Shown piece after piece: positions 25,162-37,542 of a stretch of 64,000 nt of DNA; position 1 is the first letter of the stretch, and each line of letters begins with the position of its first letter. Below the pieces are notes generated by a model that saw only the letters and a program-made list of their open reading frames with translations, was not told the origin of the DNA and did no database searches. A program made the translations under genes and the position numbers. Source of the stretch: Rotaria sordida (taxonomy: Eukaryota; Rotifera; Eurotatoria; Philodinida; Philodinidae); contig CAJNOL010000577.1 of the NCBI GenBank assembly GCA_905250125.1, positions 57,859 through 121,858 on the forward strand, read 5' to 3'.

Positions 25162-26400
25162 TCAAATTTGATCATTTTTCAAATAATGAAAAGAAGCATG
25201 CAGATCAGAACAGGTTGTTCAAGTTGAAATCACTTTTGGATTTATTGCAAGCTAGGTTTAAGTCGGTTAACATTTCTGGCTCAATTATTACTATCGCCGA
25301 AACAATGGTACCATGGAAAGGCAGACTTCTCTTCAAACAATATATTCCGGGCAAATCGCATAAATACGGCGTTAAGATATAACGAGTACGAATGGATACA
25401 CTTGAAATTTTACAGTTAATACCGGTAAGCAGGATCCAATGACAAGTCTTGAACATGCTCAAACAGTCGTAATGGGTTTAATAGACGATCTTTTGGGATG
25501 CTATCGAACCGTGGTAGCTGACAACTTCTTTACAAGTATTTCTCTTGCAGAACATCTATTGCAAAATGACACATATCTGATTGAAACAATGAGAAGTAAT
25601 CGTGCCAGATCAGAACATGAAGTTGTTCGAAAAAAGCTCAAGCGTGGTAAAGTTTTTTGGATCTAGAATGAAAATGACATAAAACTGATCGAGTGGAAAG
25701 ACAAAAGAGACGTTTTGATGATATCTACAAAACCATCGCATACAGCAACTGTAGTGACTACCAGGAAAATCAATAAATTAAACGAACGCATAATGAAGGC
25801 ATAAGTTGTTCTCGATTATAATGAAGGAAAACAAGATATAGATTTATCTGATCAACTATCAGTATACTACACATGCTTTAGACACTCTGTAAAATGGTAT
25901 CAAAAGGTGAGATTTGTATTGATATTTGGAATAGCAATAGTTAATGCATATTTGATTTATAAGGAAAATTATGACACAAGCCATATGACGATGTTAGTTT
26001 CGTGAAAATCTTGTACGATCTTTACTGCTTGGTAAATCATTCGAAAAACTGAAGCCTGGTTCGAAACAACAATTAACAAGTAGTTTGGAGCATAAACTCG
26101 TTGATCACAAGCTAGAAGAAATGGAAGAACGTGCACACGATGTCCGAAGACGCTGTACTGGGTGCTATGTGAAAAGCAGGAAACAACAATCAAGAGAAGC
26201 GAGCGTAGTGGCAGTAAAGAAAGTAAAAACCNNNNNNNNNNNNNNNNNNNNNNNNNNNNNNNNNNNNNNNNNNNNNNNNNNNNNNNNNNNNNNNNNNNNN
26301 NNNNNNNNNNNNNNNNNNNNNNNNNNNNNNNATTAAAATTTTCTGCTCAATTTATTCAAATTATTTTAAATATTCGAGTTCAGAATTTTGAGGCAACACA
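25162..26400 (+). mobile_element. piggyBac transposon remnant (broken transposase)
   Basis: Transposase pieces on the plus strand match the piggyBac core: IAETMVPWKGRLLFKQYIPG, then VVADNFFTSISLAEHLL with YLIETMRSNRARSEHEVV, then LDYNEGKQDIDLSDQLSVYY and HSVKWYQKVRF. A C-terminal Cys motif may begin at RRRCTGCYVK. Stops interrupt the frame at 25380 (TAA), near 25664 (TAG), near 25803 (TAA) and beyond 26000, and an assembly gap follows. It cannot encode a working enzyme. I could not identify terminal inverted repeats. Confidence 0.85.
26233..26331. other. Assembly gap (about 99 N)
   Basis: Undetermined bases at the 3' end of the piggyBac remnant, so the true end of that element is not visible. 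Confidence 0.99.
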
Positions 26401-26970
26401 ATTGTTGGTAATCTCAAATTTATAGTGTTTAATTGAAGTTTTTTAAGACTCAATTATTCTATAATTGATATAAGATCATTTGCTGTTTTTGTTTTCTCTT
26501 CGATCATCATATTTTCCAATATTAAAGGAAAACAAAATTAGCAAATTTTTATTAATACACTTTAAGATCATGTTCAATTCATATTCATCAATATTAATAA
26601 GAGTTAATGAATGAAATTAAGTCAATCGTCGAAGATTAACAAATAAAATAGAGAAAACTATCTAACCTAATCTTTATTCATTATTATCAACTGTTAATCA
26701 TATTAGATTTTTAGGATTAATGAATTGACAAAGCATATGAAACTTTGATTTTCACACTGATTTAAAAACGAAAATAAATCGATCATGAGTATTAACAACT
26801 GACAGGAAGCATAATCTTGACGCAGATCGAGCTGAAAATAAAATAATTTCAATATCAAGATCATCAAATATACGATGAAATCGTTAAACTGGTAATCTTT
26901 CGATTGAAGACATTACATCGTTTAATCAAAAAAAAATTACATTTATTCTTCGAGGTTTCGAATATATATA

Positions 26971-28060
26971 AGTGAATTGCAACTTTTTGGTACGATTGAG
27001 ATTTTGGCTATATTTTCTTAATAACTTCTCTTCCCGTTGACCGATCTGGACGATTTTTTTTCTGTGTTATAAGTCTCTGACTGTCCCACTGCCACAGCAA
27101 AATTCAGCTCTCTAGCGTGTACTGGCGCGGATCTATGGGTCTTACACTGCAAAAAAATCGTATTTTATAGAGAGATGTGCTAAGAAAAGGAAATTTTCTA
27201 ACTAGCAAAGAAAAGAAAAAAATAATAGTCAATAGTCCATTTTATACAGCTTGAAACGCTCTATCGAATAATATATTTTTTGTGTTTCTCTCTCTCTTTT
27301 TTCGCGCCATTTCGCTCAAAATATTTATTTACAGACACTTCTTCATTTTTGTGTAGAAGGACCTCATTTCTTAGTTTTCTCCCCCTGGCCATGACTTGAA
27401 GGAACGGGAAGGTATTCAAAAGAAAGGCCATCGAGCGGAAAACAAATTGATAAAAAAAACTTCTTCCGAACACCTTTTCTTTTCGTTGAAAAAAGACGAT
27501 CTTTTTCCAAAAATTCAAGTTTTACTCACTTTGTAGAAGGACTTTTTGCAAATTTCATCGTTAATAACTCTTGAATAACTCATCCGTTTTGGCTCAAAAT
27601 TTTACAGTAGGTATAGTTCTTAGAGTTATATAATTGGTTCAAAATTCAGCCGTCTATCTCTTGTCATTCACGAGAAATTTACATTATATGAAGAAATGTA
27701 GAAGGACTTTTTTGAAATTTACTATGTAAATAACTCGTGAACGACTAGTTTGTTTTCGCTTAAATTTTTACTGTAGATATAGTTCTCAGAGTTGTATGTC
27801 CATGTAAAAAATCGGCCTTATATCTCTTATTGTTCTCGAGATATTTACGTTATATGATGAGCTGTAAAAGGACATTTTTGATTTTTTATGGTACATTTAC
27901 ATTGGAGTAAGGCGTATCTCAACTAATATACGGTAAAGTGTTGGGAAACTTCTGCTGTGTAACATAGGCATAGAGTATAATAAAATGCACCGCTCATATA
28001 TGGTTATGATCTACTTTCAGTTTTTCGCACCAATCATACCAAAAAGTTGCAATTCACTCA
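26971..28060. mobile_element. Non-autonomous Tc1/mariner-like element with internal repeats
   Basis: Terminal inverted repeats of about 28 bases (AGTGAATTGCAACTTTTTGG at the left, its reverse complement at the right end) are flanked by TA-rich runs, as expected for TA-targeting elements. No transposase frame is present. Inside, two tandem units of about 180 bases start TGTAGAAGGACTTTTT near 27531 and 27708; related fragments lie near 27352 and 27866. The family assignment rests on TIR length and TA target only. Confidence 0.75.
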
Positions 28061-28459
28061 TATATATATATATCTCACAAGAATGAAAATAGTTGTGCAA
28101 TTATATATGAAAAAAAAGAATTTTTATCTTTGACAAACTAAAAAGAGAATGTGAAAAGATAAACTGTTATCTTTTTGTTGAAAATATAAGAATAAAAAAA
28201 AAGTTGTGATTAGTTGTTTTACACAAAAGAAGATATCGTAGTTGAAGATTGAGTCAACTATCTTGATGTTCTTTATTTTCCATATTTATTTGTAATGTCA
28301 TTTCATCTAGCATAAAAATAGAATGTATATCATCTTATAATATGATCTATTTACATAAAAAGAAAAATGAAGTTAAAAGAATTAAATGATTTACTTTCGT
28401 ACTCACGTCCCAAATACCTTGATTTCGATTCCCTTTTAAACCATTCTAGATTTACTTTA

Positions 28460-28518
28460 GGGTGTAGGTATGGATTTTTCGTCATCTATCCTAGCACACT
28501 CACACCCAATCACACCCT
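28460..28518. repeat. Telomere-like hairpin, degenerate copy
   Basis: G-arm GGGTGTAGGTATGG, loop, C-arm CACTCACACCCAATCACACCC. It lies about 300 bases past the sulfotransferase stop codon. Confidence 0.6.
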
Positions 28519-28815
28519 GTAAAAAATAAGTGGAGAATAATAAACTCTAACTACTCGTTTATTACCATTAGATAAGCCCTCTTTAGGTATATGAGTATAA
28601 TCTATTCTTTCATAAATCTTTTTTTCATCAACCTTGGCAAGTGTTTGTAACCCGTGTACTGTTTTCTTTTTTTTATAAATCCTTTTTGAGTATATGAGAA
28701 TGTGAGTGTAAGTCAATGAAACGTTCACATCAACACTCTCAAGGTTCCACAATTAACTTATTAAACTACTTCTAGTAACAATTTAAATCAAAGTCAATAG
28801 GAGATATTGTTTCAA

Positions 28816-30302
28816 TTATGATGAAATAGAAGTTGTCGATGATGATTGATTATCCGAAGACAGAAACAAATTAATATAGTCAGCATAACGTGTTTCGATA
28901 TCTTCCCGATTGAGATCAAAATCAGCAAGTGAGTATGTATGACGACCTTGTTTTCCTTGAGGATTTTTGAGAAGCCAATCATGCATAGCCATTTCCATTT
29001 CATTCGAACAATGAAGATTAAAATAATCATATATTTGATGGACAACACCAATTGGATCTTTCATCAAATTGTCATAAGTAATATCGAATATATGTTTTTT
29101 CGATTGAGCAAGTATACCATTTTCTGATGTTCGAAATTTCATCATACATTCCATTTCTTTATCGACAAATTGACAAGATCGTTTTATTATTCTATCGCGA
29201 CTGATAGAGTTTGTTTTGTCAAAATACGAGTCAGCAATTGCCAATGATAACTTATACATTGACGGAAGAACTTCGTCAAGACGTCGATGTGTCATGATTA
29301 ATAATGCATTCGGATAACGTTGAAGCAATTTATCAAAATAAAAAATATGAAACGGTGATTTTAATAGCCAATGCGATTTTGGCATGTCAACAGTATTTAA
29401 CATACGTAAAAATGTTTCATGATAGTCATACACATATTCTTTGTTAATTTCCTTACGAATCCAACTCTCAGGAGTGTCATCTTCATCATCAGATAGAAGA
29501 GTAACCATGCAAAAATAGCCAGCTTGACGAAGAATACTATAATCTTCTTCAATATCAAAATGTGCATGAGATGCAGATATTCGCATGAGCATATCGGACA
29601 CTTGTTCATTGTCTTGTTGAACAGATTTGAAAAGATCAAGTCGTCGTTTTTGTCCAATCGAATCGGATCGCGGAATCGGTGGAACAACTTCAACCTCCAT
29701 ATCAGTGAATAATGGTGCACGACAATTCGGATCGCAGGCAAGCAAATTGTAGAGCAATGTTGTACCTGTACGTGCAAAGCCACAAATTATTAAGGGGCCG
29801 ATAGTAGGCAAATTTTGATTGAAAACTTCATTGTGTTCGACTGCATAATTTAGAACACGCTTACAATTTGTATGTAAATTATGAAATTCGGATAGAAAAA
29901 AATTTCGACCAATAGGTGTTATATAGTCATTACGAAGTACACTTTGGCGATATGATTCGAACGTACGGAGTATATCACTGTGATAACCAAATCGATTTTT
30001 GGCTTGTTCAGTCAAATCATCTTCGTGTAAAACAGTATCAGTCACATAGTCATTAGTCGTTTGATCTGATGTCGTACTCATCGCATTAATGAGCAATTGT
30101 TTTATATAAAGGGCTGAGAAGCGAATATTCTGTATGTGTGTGTGCTTTTTATATAAGAGCCACCATACAAGGGCGAATAATAAAAGTGTGTCAACTAGTA
30201 AACTACGAGAGAATAGAAGCAAACATGAAGAGAAATATCATGAGAATCTCGACAGGTATACTCAGAAGAGAAAAACAAGTTATATACATTGGTTAACTTC
30301 AT
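28816..30302 (-). CDS. Membrane-anchored sulfotransferase (Sulfotransfer_3 type)
   Basis: CDS join(28816..30202, 30262..30302) on the minus strand, 475 residues. No ATG lies in frame near the start of the main exon, but an upstream exon MKLTNVYNLFFSS joins it in phase 2 through a 59-base intron (GTATAC...CGTAG), so I chose that start. A membrane segment follows (LLLFALVWWLLY), giving a type II topology typical of Golgi enzymes. GFARTGTTLLYNLL is the 5'-phosphosulfate-binding loop of PAPS sulfotransferases; MTHRRLDEVLPSMYKL contains the 3'-phosphate-binding Arg/Ser. A second conserved block is HWLLKSPFH. Such proteins are common in bdelloids; the acceptor (sugar, sterol or other) cannot be told. 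Confidence 0.9.
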
Positions 30303-31145
30303 TTTTGCCCTTTGCTCGACAATAAGCATATGTCGTAAAAAAAAAGAATAAGACAAATGCAAAGATACAGTTATCAAAGACTACGATTTAAGTGATCAAT
30401 AAAATAGATCAAATGATCAGTTAGCTACATAATTATAATACCAGTATATTCAATGATTTCCCAGTAAAATAATTGAGTTATCAATAAATTGAATGAATGA
30501 TCAATATATTACTTAAATGTAGTGAGGTATCTAGGAAGTGGCTAGGAAGGACGCCACTCTTCTACCAGCAAGAAGAAAAACTTAATAATTATCTTGAAAT
30601 TTTTATAGTTTTTCTAGCATGTTATATAGCTCTAGAAATTTAGTTGGCGAGAAGTAGATGCGCCTTTCAACTCTAATAGAGTTTTACTTGAAAAAAATAT
30701 TCCTGTTCGAAAAAAAAGGGTCCCATATATGGATCATAACCAGCAATTACTTACACCTATTATGAGTTTAGAGTAATACAGAATACAAAAAGTGTAGAAG
30801 GTGTATTGGTAGCAGAGGCTGATTTTTGGCCAATCAAAGTAAGTTTTTTTTCAGAAATTGACAATCTTCTCAGTAAATCGATACATATTCTATAGGTATT
30901 CGAAATAAAGAAATGATTATCTCATCTAAAATTGCTGCTTTTCTTATGTGAAGTTCGAAATTCGTAAATCTTTTGTAATCCGACCTAACCCGAGGTCAAG
31001 TATGTTTTTTCATGACCCAACCCGACTCGTGTCGGAGACTGGCACAGCTGGAAAGAACATTCTCCTTTATCGAAATATCCGAATTTTCTCGTTGTGAAAC
31101 TCTTCTAAAAATATTTTAGCCTATATCGACCTTTTTCATCCTGAT

Positions 31146-31222
31146 GAGGGTGAGGGTGAGGGTGAAGAATGAGAGTCGGTGAAGTCTTCCCTGAGCCAGC
31201 CGCTTACCCACTCTCACATCCA
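31146..31222. repeat. G-rich/C-rich hairpin, GTGAGG variant
   Basis: GAGGGTGAGGGTGAGGGTGA at the left and TTACCCACTCTCACATCC at the right, separated by about 40 bases. The unit is GTGAGG rather than TGTGGG, so it may be a diverged relative of the telomere-like hairpins. Confidence 0.5.
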
Positions 31223-31640
31223 TCTACCTTTCTGTTTATCTATTTGTTTGTACAAAGCTACTGAATAAAAACAAGCTGACACGAAAAAAAATGCGTCATT
31301 CTCATGGTTAAAAATTATTTTACTTAGAATAAGAATATGAACACAAACATTAGAACAACATCATCTTATCTAAACATCATGCATTAACTGCAAATTATAA
31401 TTGTTGGACTTGTTTTTCTCTTTTGTGAAAATGTTAACTTATCCTCGGCAACTGTCTTTTATGCCGTAAAACCGATTTACGGGTATAAATAGAATTTCAC
31501 CTACCGATCTTGTCTGAGACTCTTTTTTTTTCTTTTATAGAAGCTCACTCTATGGAAGTATTTTTTCCTACAACCCGACATCATCAAAATTTTTATTTTT
31601 TGCAAATTTCTCATTTCACATCGATGATAATAGAACATCT

Positions 31641-32397
31641 ATGTATTATTTTGTACTTGGACCTGTAGCTATCGTGAATAGTGGTTCTTCATTTATGTAC
31701 ATGCCTGTACAATGTGGAATTGGACCTCAACGTTTATTTCTATTCGTTTTCGATATGAATAAGAAAATGTACAAGCAAAGTCGATGGATTTTACATAATG
31801 AACATTGAAGAGTACAATATGACAACATTAGATGTTATTCGAAATTATACTCAACAAAACAGTTCACAATATGCCCTTCCAAAAAGTAGTTGCTCAGTGT
31901 TTGATTACGAGGAAAATTGGACTGTAGAAGTTCGAACACGAGACGAAAGTCCTTTGATAAAAGCATATTTTATTAAAATGGGTTTAAATCTTGTTGGGAA
32001 GAAAGAAGATATTGTTACTGAGTTTCATCTAATGCCAAATGTTGATTTTCTTATTACGATGATTTATGACATAAAGACAAAAACTATATTGAGAACACAG
32101 CTGCGTAGCTTTATGGCTAATGATCTTGTCATGCTCTGTATGAACCCTTACACAAGTGAGCTTACTAATGAAAAACTTCTTTTGAAAACGCCAGATTCAT
32201 GGGTAGTGAAAGATGTTCAAGCCGTTTATGATGAATCAACTCGTCAAATATTACTCATGATTCATCATAAAGAAGTTCTTACATTGGAAGATAAATATTG
32301 GATAATGCTCGTTGAATTTCATACTATGCAAATAAAAGATAAGAAACAAGATACTCCGATACAAGAATTTGAAACGTGGAAATTATTCACTCTATAA
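31641..32397 (+). pseudogene. Unrecognised gene, apparently frameshifted near 31800
   Basis: Two overlapping frames look like one protein. The first (31641-31808) begins MYYFVLGPVAIV and ends KQSRWILHNEH; the second (31798-32397, 199 residues) begins MNIEEYNMTTLDVIRN and ends WKLFTL. The overlap is 11 bases and codon use looks alike on both sides, so a single-base indel (real or from assembly) is the simplest explanation. Alternatively the 199-residue frame is the gene and the first is an upstream ORF. There is no signal peptide or membrane span in the second part. AATAAAG about 20 bases past the stop looks like a poly(A) signal. I do not recognise the family. Confidence 0.55.
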
Positions 32398-33734
32398 ACA
32401 CAAAATTTTATTTTAATAAAGAGATCAAATCAAATAAGTTAAAATATTTTTCATGTACGCATTTGATGCTAATATCAGATTTATATATCTTGTTTAGAGG
32501 AAAAAAAAGATAGGTTATAACAATGACACAACGTCTCCTTAGTGTTGTTAACGATGATATATCGTAAATGTCCATAGCTTAAAAAGTATTTGAACGAAAA
32601 ATTGAAAATTCTTGAAGGTGAGTATAACTACCACATTACTAGATAATTTGATGTTGCTTATATTTATAAGAGTTCGGGAATATTCTTATAATTAGAAAAA
32701 TTCTTCGTACTCTATTCAAAATAATCGATTTCTAAAAACTCTGAAATAAAAACATTTCTGCAGAACAAATGGTACTCAATTAGAGAGAGAAAGATGTATA
32801 TTAAGCCTTGCTTTTAGCAGAGCAGAGAAATAGGAAAACACAATTGACAAGTAATTCATCTCGATTTTTCTTCATCTCTGAGAGAATGTTTTTAAATAGA
32901 GAAAGATTAAATATTCCTGCTATTGTGAGCATTCTCAATTAAGAAATACAAATGACGTAAGGAATAGTATTTGTAATTGAAAAATGTTTTTCTTCACTCT
33001 TTTTGCATTAGTGTAACTTTCAAAAGAATCCTTTAATTATGCTACTAGATTTTTGTAATCTACATTTGTGTTTGTTTTCTTTATTTCTCCTTCATCATTG
33101 CATATCAAACTAATTAATTAGTTCTTCTATGGAACTCAGATCAAAATCCTTAGAATTCCGTTTAGTTTCATTGAAATTACCTAGCACGTTATGACTCATG
33201 ATGAATTTTATATTTGAATGTGATTTATTTGTTAAAAATTCGTTTTAGCATGTCTCTTTTTAGAAGATAACGATTTCTTCCATAATATTTTACTGAAGAT
33301 TTTTGATAATGATGAATTCAATAGATTTAATAAAATTCGACGGTTAGATTTGTTGATTTCCTTCGATTTAAATCCAAGCTTTTTTTACTGTCTTTCACGC
33401 TTTGCCCAATGATCATATATAGATTATAATAAAAAAACTTGATGTTATATCCTTGATGTTTGTCGTTGATTGTTATTATTTTTCATATTCGAGAAATTTA
33501 ATGTGCAGTACTCAATTGCAAACTAGTTACTTTCAGACTTTGCAGACATTCAAGTACTAGATCTTTTTCAAGGTGTGACATATACATCGAAACCTAGAGC
33601 ATTATTAGTCCATTCTCATATTATGTTTAGAGCTGCAGTAGTTCTTTTACAGCAATAGAATATAAAGATTGATTGACAATACATGTTTAATAATGTCTAC
33701 TTTCAACATTATTGGACTGACATTTTCCAGAGAA
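32398..33734. other. AT-rich stretch without a recognisable gene
   Basis: Between the unknown gene and the receptor pseudogene I see only AT-rich sequence with no frame over about 60 codons and no repeat structure I can define. Confidence 0.5.
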
Positions 33735-34450
33735 GCTTATTTTATTGCTGAAGTTGCCAAATTAGTTGATATTCTCCTGTAATATCATGCGGTACAACTA
33801 ATCCTGATTTATCTGATAGAAATGCATATCTGGCTTTTTACCGCACTATAACTACCTATCAAAAGGATGAATTTGAATCTGGTGGCGCTGAAACAATAAG
33901 TCGTGTATTTAGTAAAAATAAATTGACAGTTAATCAAACAGTAATATTTGATATTGTGACATTCAGCATTTTGGATGAGTTAACAGATTTTTTATCTAGC
34001 AGTTCAACATGAATTGTACTACTATGCGTAGAAACTAGCTACACACCATTAGTTATAAAATATGCGCTTGATTTTAATGTTCTTGGACAACAATTCACAT
34101 GGATATGATGATCAAGTATTTCATTAGAACATTTTCAAACAAACCTCATATACAAATTCAATCGGAATACGTTCTATAGAATCCATAACAGAAAATGTTG
34201 TCAGTGCATCAGTGAATACATCATTATTAAAATTCGATGCAACTTGGGTATTAATTCAATAACTGCAACAACTTTGTTCAACATATACTAATCATTCTTC
34301 ATTCTCTTATGATCGTCTTTTTCTTAATGGTAATTCATTTTTTAATAGGCATAGTACTACGAAATTTCTTGGTATATCTGATTCAATAAAGTTTAGCATA
34401 AACGTGACAGATAGAATAGATGGTGTTTATTATGTTATACAAAATGTTTA
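33735..34450 (+). pseudogene. Decayed ANF-receptor-type ligand-binding domain
   Basis: Frame pieces match the periplasmic-binding-like extracellular domain of receptor guanylate cyclases and class C GPCRs. IPVISCGTTNPDLSDRNAY followed by LAFYRTITTYQKDEFE is the classic PVISYGAT-SPxLSDKxRYPxFFRT block. Later pieces FLSSSST, IVLLCVETSYTPLVIKYAL and SLLKFDATWVLIQ fit downstream strands. The frame shifts just before the first block and there are several stops. No transmembrane or kinase/cyclase part follows. It is a fragment of a once larger receptor gene. Confidence 0.65.
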
Positions 34451-34607
34451 ACCATTTGTAAATAGGATACATTTTGTGTCAGTATTGCAATGATCTCATT
34501 CTAATAACTGAAAAATATATTCACAAATAGATATCATCGTCTGATCTAGTAATTCATTAAGATCTTCTACTAGTTTTGCTGGAGTTGCATGTGCCAACTT
34601 GAAAATT

Positions 34608-34698
34608 TGGGTGTGGGTGTGGGTATGAGTTCATCTTCTCTCAACCCACACCCACATCTACACCTACACTCTACATCCACACCCACATCCCACACCCT
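34608..34698. repeat. Telomere-like hairpin with long C-arm
   Basis: G-arm GGGTGTGGGTGTGGGT, loop with CATCTTCTCTCAA, then an extended C-arm (AACCCACACCCACATC and onward to CCCACACCCTGA). Confidence 0.8.
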
Positions 34699-34749
34699 GA
34701 ATAGTCGCTACACAGAGCGCGACAAATGTAGGGCACCTTGTAGAGCTTT

Positions 34750-34925
34750 CCTCAGTAAAACTACGGATGCGGGTACCCATACAAGTACTTGTTCAGTAAG
34801 CGTACTTTTATGGGAACCACACGCAGTACCTACATCAGTACAATTACTGAGAATTTTCGAAGTACCTATATTGAGTACCCTGCTAAGGCTTTCTCAGTAC
34901 ATGGGTATCCTAAACTCAGTACTCT
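34750..34925. repeat. AGTAC-rich cluster
   Basis: GTAC occurs about nine times in about 150 bases, mostly as (A/C)AGTAC or GAGTACC at irregular 10-25 base spacing. It lies just downstream of the telomere-like hairpin. Confidence 0.5.
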
Positions 34926-35068
34926 CTCTAGGGTAGAAACTAATAACTAAGCTGATGGCACATTTCATTTTGTATGAATTCTATTTATACGAGCCAATCC
35001 TCAATATAAGCAACTAACGTAAATAAGTTTGACTGAAAAAGGTTTAATTTTCTTTCTTTAAGTTATTT

Positions 35069-35290
35069 ATACCTCTGGATAAAAGTCTTTCTCCCTCTTT
35101 GTTTCTATGCTATCATACTTTGCATCAAATTTATGACCAAATAAAGATATGACATAAGAGTTTTATTTCATTGTGATTTATACCATATTCAAATAAAAAT
35201 CTTATGTAGTATCTTTACACGGCAATAAATTTGATGCAAAGTATGATAGTATAGAAATAAAGAGGGGGAAAGACTTTTGTCCGAGGGTGT
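35069..35290. mobile_element. MITE, 222 bp, TA target
   Basis: Left end ATACCTCTGGATAAAAGTC and right end (reverse complement) ACACCCTCGGACAAAAGTC extend into inverted arms of about 60 bases (CTATCATACTTTGCATCAAA on the left). There is no coding capacity. A fragment of the same terminus appears near 63153-63177. Confidence 0.8.
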
Positions 35291-35663
35291 AGTTATATAG
35301 AATATAAATGCCACTAGTGATAGATCGTATTCTTTAGAACAAATAGTGCCGTTATAAATCGCACACAAAATTTAGGATATGTTATCTATATTGTTTTAAG
35401 AGCACTCTTCTAACCTACGATTGTTTTCTTTTTTTTTGCATTAAAATATTATCCGCTTCTTTTCCATTGTACGAGCACGGGATAAGTAAAATAAACTCGT
35501 TTGCTAAGAGTATATCGGACAAAAAAGGGTTAAAATTAGAATTCCTCGTTGAGATCACGAAAAAAATTTGACGTTTTTAGAGACATATTAGAAGGCCTCC
35601 TTGTAACTTGTGAATGATAAAACACAATAGGAGACCCCGAGTCTTCTAATGTGTCGAGAGCTT

Positions 35664-36207
35664 TACTACATAGCTATGTACCAATTGGGGTGGAATCTCA
35701 AAGAATGATCCTAGGAGACTTACTGTAAAATAGAAAAAGATGAGCCCTACTCTACAGGAAACGTACCCAAGTTCGCTTAGAAATTACTTGAAGAGTTTCA
35801 TCAAATCAGATAAATTCCTTCTAGCGTAAATCAACACGCGATGCTCTACCATCCTCCATAAAAGTATCCTTTCAAAATGAAAAAAAAAATTTTTCAAAAA
35901 ATTTCCAGAGGAAGATACGTGGATTTTACAGAACAAGACTCTCCATCAAGAGGCCTAGAGGGTATGGGAATTCTTCGAAAAACAATTTTTTTCGTTTTGA
36001 AAGGATATTCTTATGGAACGTGATAGAGGATCATATGCTTATTTACACTAGGTAGAATCTACCTGGTATGATGAAGCTCTTCAAGTAATTTCTAAGCGAA
36101 CTTGAATACATTTCCTATAGAATAGGGCTCATTTTTTGTATTCTTCAGTAAGTCCCCTAGGACCATTCTTTGAGATCCCACTCCAATTGTTATATAACTA
36201 TGTAGTA
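35664..36207. mobile_element. Foldback element, about 545 bp
   Basis: Left and right arms of roughly 230 bases are imperfect reverse complements (left TACTACATAGCTATGTACCA; right ends TATATAACTATGTAGTA). The shared inner parts include CTTGAAGAGTTTCATCA and CCTTTCAAAATGAAAAAAAA. The arms differ at many positions, so it is older than the 16381 element. Confidence 0.8.
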
Positions 36208-37542
36208 CTCAACCTGTGCTCTGAAACCACATCAACTCGTGTTCCATTCATGTGCCAGCAGTGGGGATCGGACCCTCATTAAATGGTGATTTTGGTCAAA
36301 ATCATGATTTTGTGAAAGATCTCCTGAGCGGTAGAAACTATGTAGAGAGCTAAAGTTTTTACTGGATTATGTATTCAGTGAGATCTCTCCATAGCCAATA
36401 TTTCAACTTTCTAACACGATTCCTTCATGAGATAGACAAATGCACAATAGACTGGAAAATGACTATTTTTCCATGTACTTGATAGCATTGCACAACTCTT
36501 CAATAGTTTATCCATCTGAGCTCGGGTTTTTTTTTCGGTAATACGCAATTATGATATCTACTCATAGTAAAAGTTTCAAGTCAATTGCATGTATCCTTGA
36601 TGAGATAAAGACGTTATAAAAAATGACAAAAAGTGCACTTTTTTTGATGATAGTGCTCTCAGAAAAATATCAATATCTTGAGAACAGAACAATATTTTTT
36701 CAAACGACTTGCGTCAAAATTCTTAGAACTCTTGCCTCTACAACATATATTCAACTTAGCAAAATCGGACAACCTCGATTGAGAAGGTTTTGTGGAAACC
36801 GGTCGTGGCTTATGTGGACTGACTCATAAACCAGATAGTGACATTTGGTACTAACACTTGTCCAGGCAAATTTCAAGATCCCAAAGTTTTGATTGCATAT
36901 TTAAGTAGTACTAGGTTAGTAGTCTTTGAGAACAAAAAAAATCAGCAAATTCTATCACGCTGATCTGGAGAAAGCCTATCATGAAGATAAGTTATTTTTG
37001 ATTCTAATATATAGGGAAATCAAGGATGACCTCAAAAAATTCAGGCACACTTTTTGAAGATATGGACATTGTTGAATATGATGGTTGTATTCCATATTTC
37101 AAAATGTATATGTGGTCAAAATTTCAGAGCTCTATCGCATACTGATGACGAGACATCGTCAAAATAGCTTATACAAGAGATTGATCAAAACTTTTTCATA
37201 TTAATAAAACTATTTTGGGTGCTATTAGTCGGATAAGCGTATCTCAGTCAAAGTTCAACCTTTAAGTCTAAAAATTTGGTTCAATATCTAAAAAAATTTG
37301 CTCTACAAAATGGGATAACTTTCATCAAAATTTGAGACTATCGATTGAGCAGTAATATTGGCATTCAGTCGTCGCTCGTGCACTGACTCCTAAAGGTACC
37401 TTCATATAATAGGATATGAGAAGCAAAAGCTATCGTCATATAATAGGAGATGAGGACCCAAGTGTATTTTCTTTAAAAGACACGCTCACGTTCACGCTTA
37501 CGATGAGCGTGAGCTGTACACCCCTAGCATTGATACATGGAA
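36208..37542. repeat. Unclassified decayed repeat sequence
   Basis: No gene is visible. Three segments resemble one another, each containing a variant of ATCCTTxATGAGATAxA followed by a short A-rich block (near 36420, 36592 and 37138). The style resembles the internal tandem units of the element at 26971. A short palindrome with CACGCTCACG / CGTGAGCGTG lies near 37480-37515. Confidence 0.4.

Noticed and set aside
24915-25382. Overlapping frames of Thr/His/Pro or Val/Gly repeats on both strands
   Set aside because: They are translations of the TGTGGG-like array, not proteins; the end of the plus-strand frame is part of the piggyBac transposase.
34589-34936. Plus-strand frame of 115 codons
   Set aside because: It runs through the telomere-like hairpin and the AGTAC cluster; its composition reflects those repeats.
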